From CAYRGE01 sp964423985 (GTDB lineage Bacteria; Patescibacteriota; Minisyncoccia; Phycocordibacterales; CAYRGE01), in the NCBI GenBank assembly GCA_964423985.1, contig CAYRGE010000015.1, positions 1 to 13,272 on the forward strand: a stretch of 13,272 nt of DNA, in the 5' to 3' direction. The notes below the pieces were generated by a model, which did no database searches, was not told the DNA's origin, and saw only the letters and a list, made by a program, of their open reading frames with translations. Positions 12,621 through 13,272 of this stretch are shown here, one piece after another. Made by a program: the position numbers and the translations under genes. Position 1 is the first letter of the stretch, and each line of letters starts with the position of its first letter.

Positions 12621-12679
12621 GCATTTATTTGAGAAAAATAAATGCAGTTATTATTACATTTATGCAGGTGATTTGCATA
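12621..12679. repeat. Two hairpins between creD and the adaptor gene
   Basis: GCATTTATTT (12621-12630) pairs perfectly with AAATAAATGC (12636-12645) around a 5-base loop. TATGCA (12661-12666) pairs with TGCATA (12674-12679). No T run follows on the plus strand, so these look like control elements or leader structures of the adaptor gene rather than terminators. Nothing else is evident in this 182-base divergent region besides the creD promoter. Confidence 0.4.
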
Positions 12680-12699
12680 ACATAAATTACTAAACTGAA

Positions 12700-13272
12700 A
12701 TGATAAAAAAAAATAAAAAAATAATAATAGGAATAGTTCTTGCGTCGGTTCTTGTGTTTGGTTTTTATCAGATTTTTATTAAGAAAGAAAAAGAAGAAAC
12801 TATGTCTTTGGGAGAGGTTTCTTTGGGGCAGGTATTTCAAGCAATCACTGAAACAGGCATAGTTAGTGCCAAAAAAGAAATTAATTTAAATTTTAATAGA
12901 ATTGGCACAATAGATAAAATATACACAACGGTTGGAGATGAAGTTAGAGCTGGGCAGAGGTTGGTTAAGTTAGACACATCTCAATTGGAAATTCAACTTA
13001 CCGAAGCAACGGCATTTTTAAGTTTAAAACAAGCAATGCTTGGGCAATTAATAGCAGGCGTAAGCGATGAAGATATACGCTTAGCTGAAACAGCAGTTAG
13101 TAATTCTGAGACCGCACTGCAGAGCGCAGAGCAGAATTTAATAAATATCAATTCTATTGCTGAAAACAATTTAAATCAAAGCTATGAAAGTGCTTTAAAT
13201 CTGTTGAGTGCAACTTACTTAAAGCTACAAAATACTTTTAATATTGTTAATGGAATTCAAAGAAAGTACTTT
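12700..13272 (+). CDS. HlyD-family periplasmic adaptor (membrane fusion protein), 5' part
   Basis: N-terminal 191 residues of a gene that continues past the window; no stop is reached. The start is basic (MIKKNKK), followed by one membrane helix at about 8-27. A biotinyl-lipoyl-like half-motif comes next (ETGIVSAKKEINLNFNRIGT, 51-70; IYTTVGDEVRAGQRLVKLDT, 74-93), then a helical hairpin or coiled-coil region from about 96 (LEIQLTEATAFLSLKQAML; ETALQSAEQNLINI). This order is that of adaptor subunits joining an ABC (MacAB-like) or RND transporter to an outer channel. Such adaptors also occur with MacB-type exporters in bacteria lacking an outer membrane. The ATG at 12700 is the first in frame before the helix; TAAACTGAA gives no SD. 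The transporter itself probably lies to the right, outside the window. Confidence 0.85.
   Translation, partial: MIKKNKKIIIGIVLASVLVFGFYQIFIKKEKEETMSLGEVSLGQVFQAITETGIVSAKKEINLNFNRIGTIDKIYTTVGDEVRAGQRLVKLDTSQLEIQLTEATAFLSLKQAMLGQLIAGVSDEDIRLAETAVSNSETALQSAEQNLININSIAENNLNQSYESALNLLSATYLKLQNTFNIVNGIQRKYF

Noticed and set aside
12625..12840. A 71-codon minus-strand frame at the start of the HlyD-like gene
   Set aside because: It is low-complexity F/K/Y sequence caused by the A-rich start of the adaptor gene on the other strand.
1..13272. CRISPR arrays, tRNA or rRNA genes, prophage or transposase genes
   Set aside because: No regular repeat-spacer pattern, cloverleaf, rRNA segment or transposase motif was seen on either strand. 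The only repeat family is the short palindromic element.

Overview
This is an AT-rich (about one-third GC) bacterial window with standard stop codons; TGA ends mrdA and engB, so it is not a TGA-recoded lineage. Several traits fit a small-genome Candidate Phyla Radiation (Patescibacteria) organism, most like Parcubacteria: a 376-residue four-domain ribosomal protein S1, a 413-residue prolyl-tRNA synthetase without the usual editing insertion, a 97-residue MreD-like protein, overlapping genes, and almost no Shine-Dalgarno (SD) sequences. The placement is inferred from gene architecture, not from a phylogeny.

Layout. Positions 1-423 hold no convincing gene. They contain a dispersed palindromic repeat, several hairpins and terminators, and a G-rich tract. 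Next come rpsA (minus strand) with a leader that looks like a transcription attenuator, a small two-helix membrane protein (plus), and a 46-codon gene (minus) with a near-consensus promoter, a perfect SD and its own terminator. The core of the window is a plus-strand run, proS-mreB-mreC-mreD-mrdA, with overlapping reading frames in the cell-shape part, followed by the ribosome-assembly GTPase gene engB. A 100-N scaffold gap follows at 8568-8667. It abuts a diverged inverted copy of the repeat seen at position 1, and the 3' end of a plus-strand gene seems to emerge from it. The minus strand then carries creD, ftsZ and a TrxB/AhpF-like flavoprotein gene. A possible small membrane ORF lies on the opposite strand between creD and ftsZ. 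The window ends inside a plus-strand HlyD-family periplasmic adaptor gene, divergent from creD.

How the genes fit together. MreB, MreC, MreD and the transpeptidase PBP2 (mrdA) form the elongation machinery for side-wall peptidoglycan, while FtsZ builds the division ring. ProS, S1 and EngB serve translation and ribosome assembly. The thioredoxin-reductase-like enzyme probably supplies thiol redox power, although its NADPH-phosphate-binding motif is atypical. CreD and the HlyD-like adaptor are envelope proteins.

The two most interesting signals are the rpsA leader, where a 10-bp hairpin and an intrinsic terminator share bases in mutually exclusive folds just before the start codon, and the tiny SD-led gene at 2220-2360, whose expression signals are stronger than those of any other gene here.
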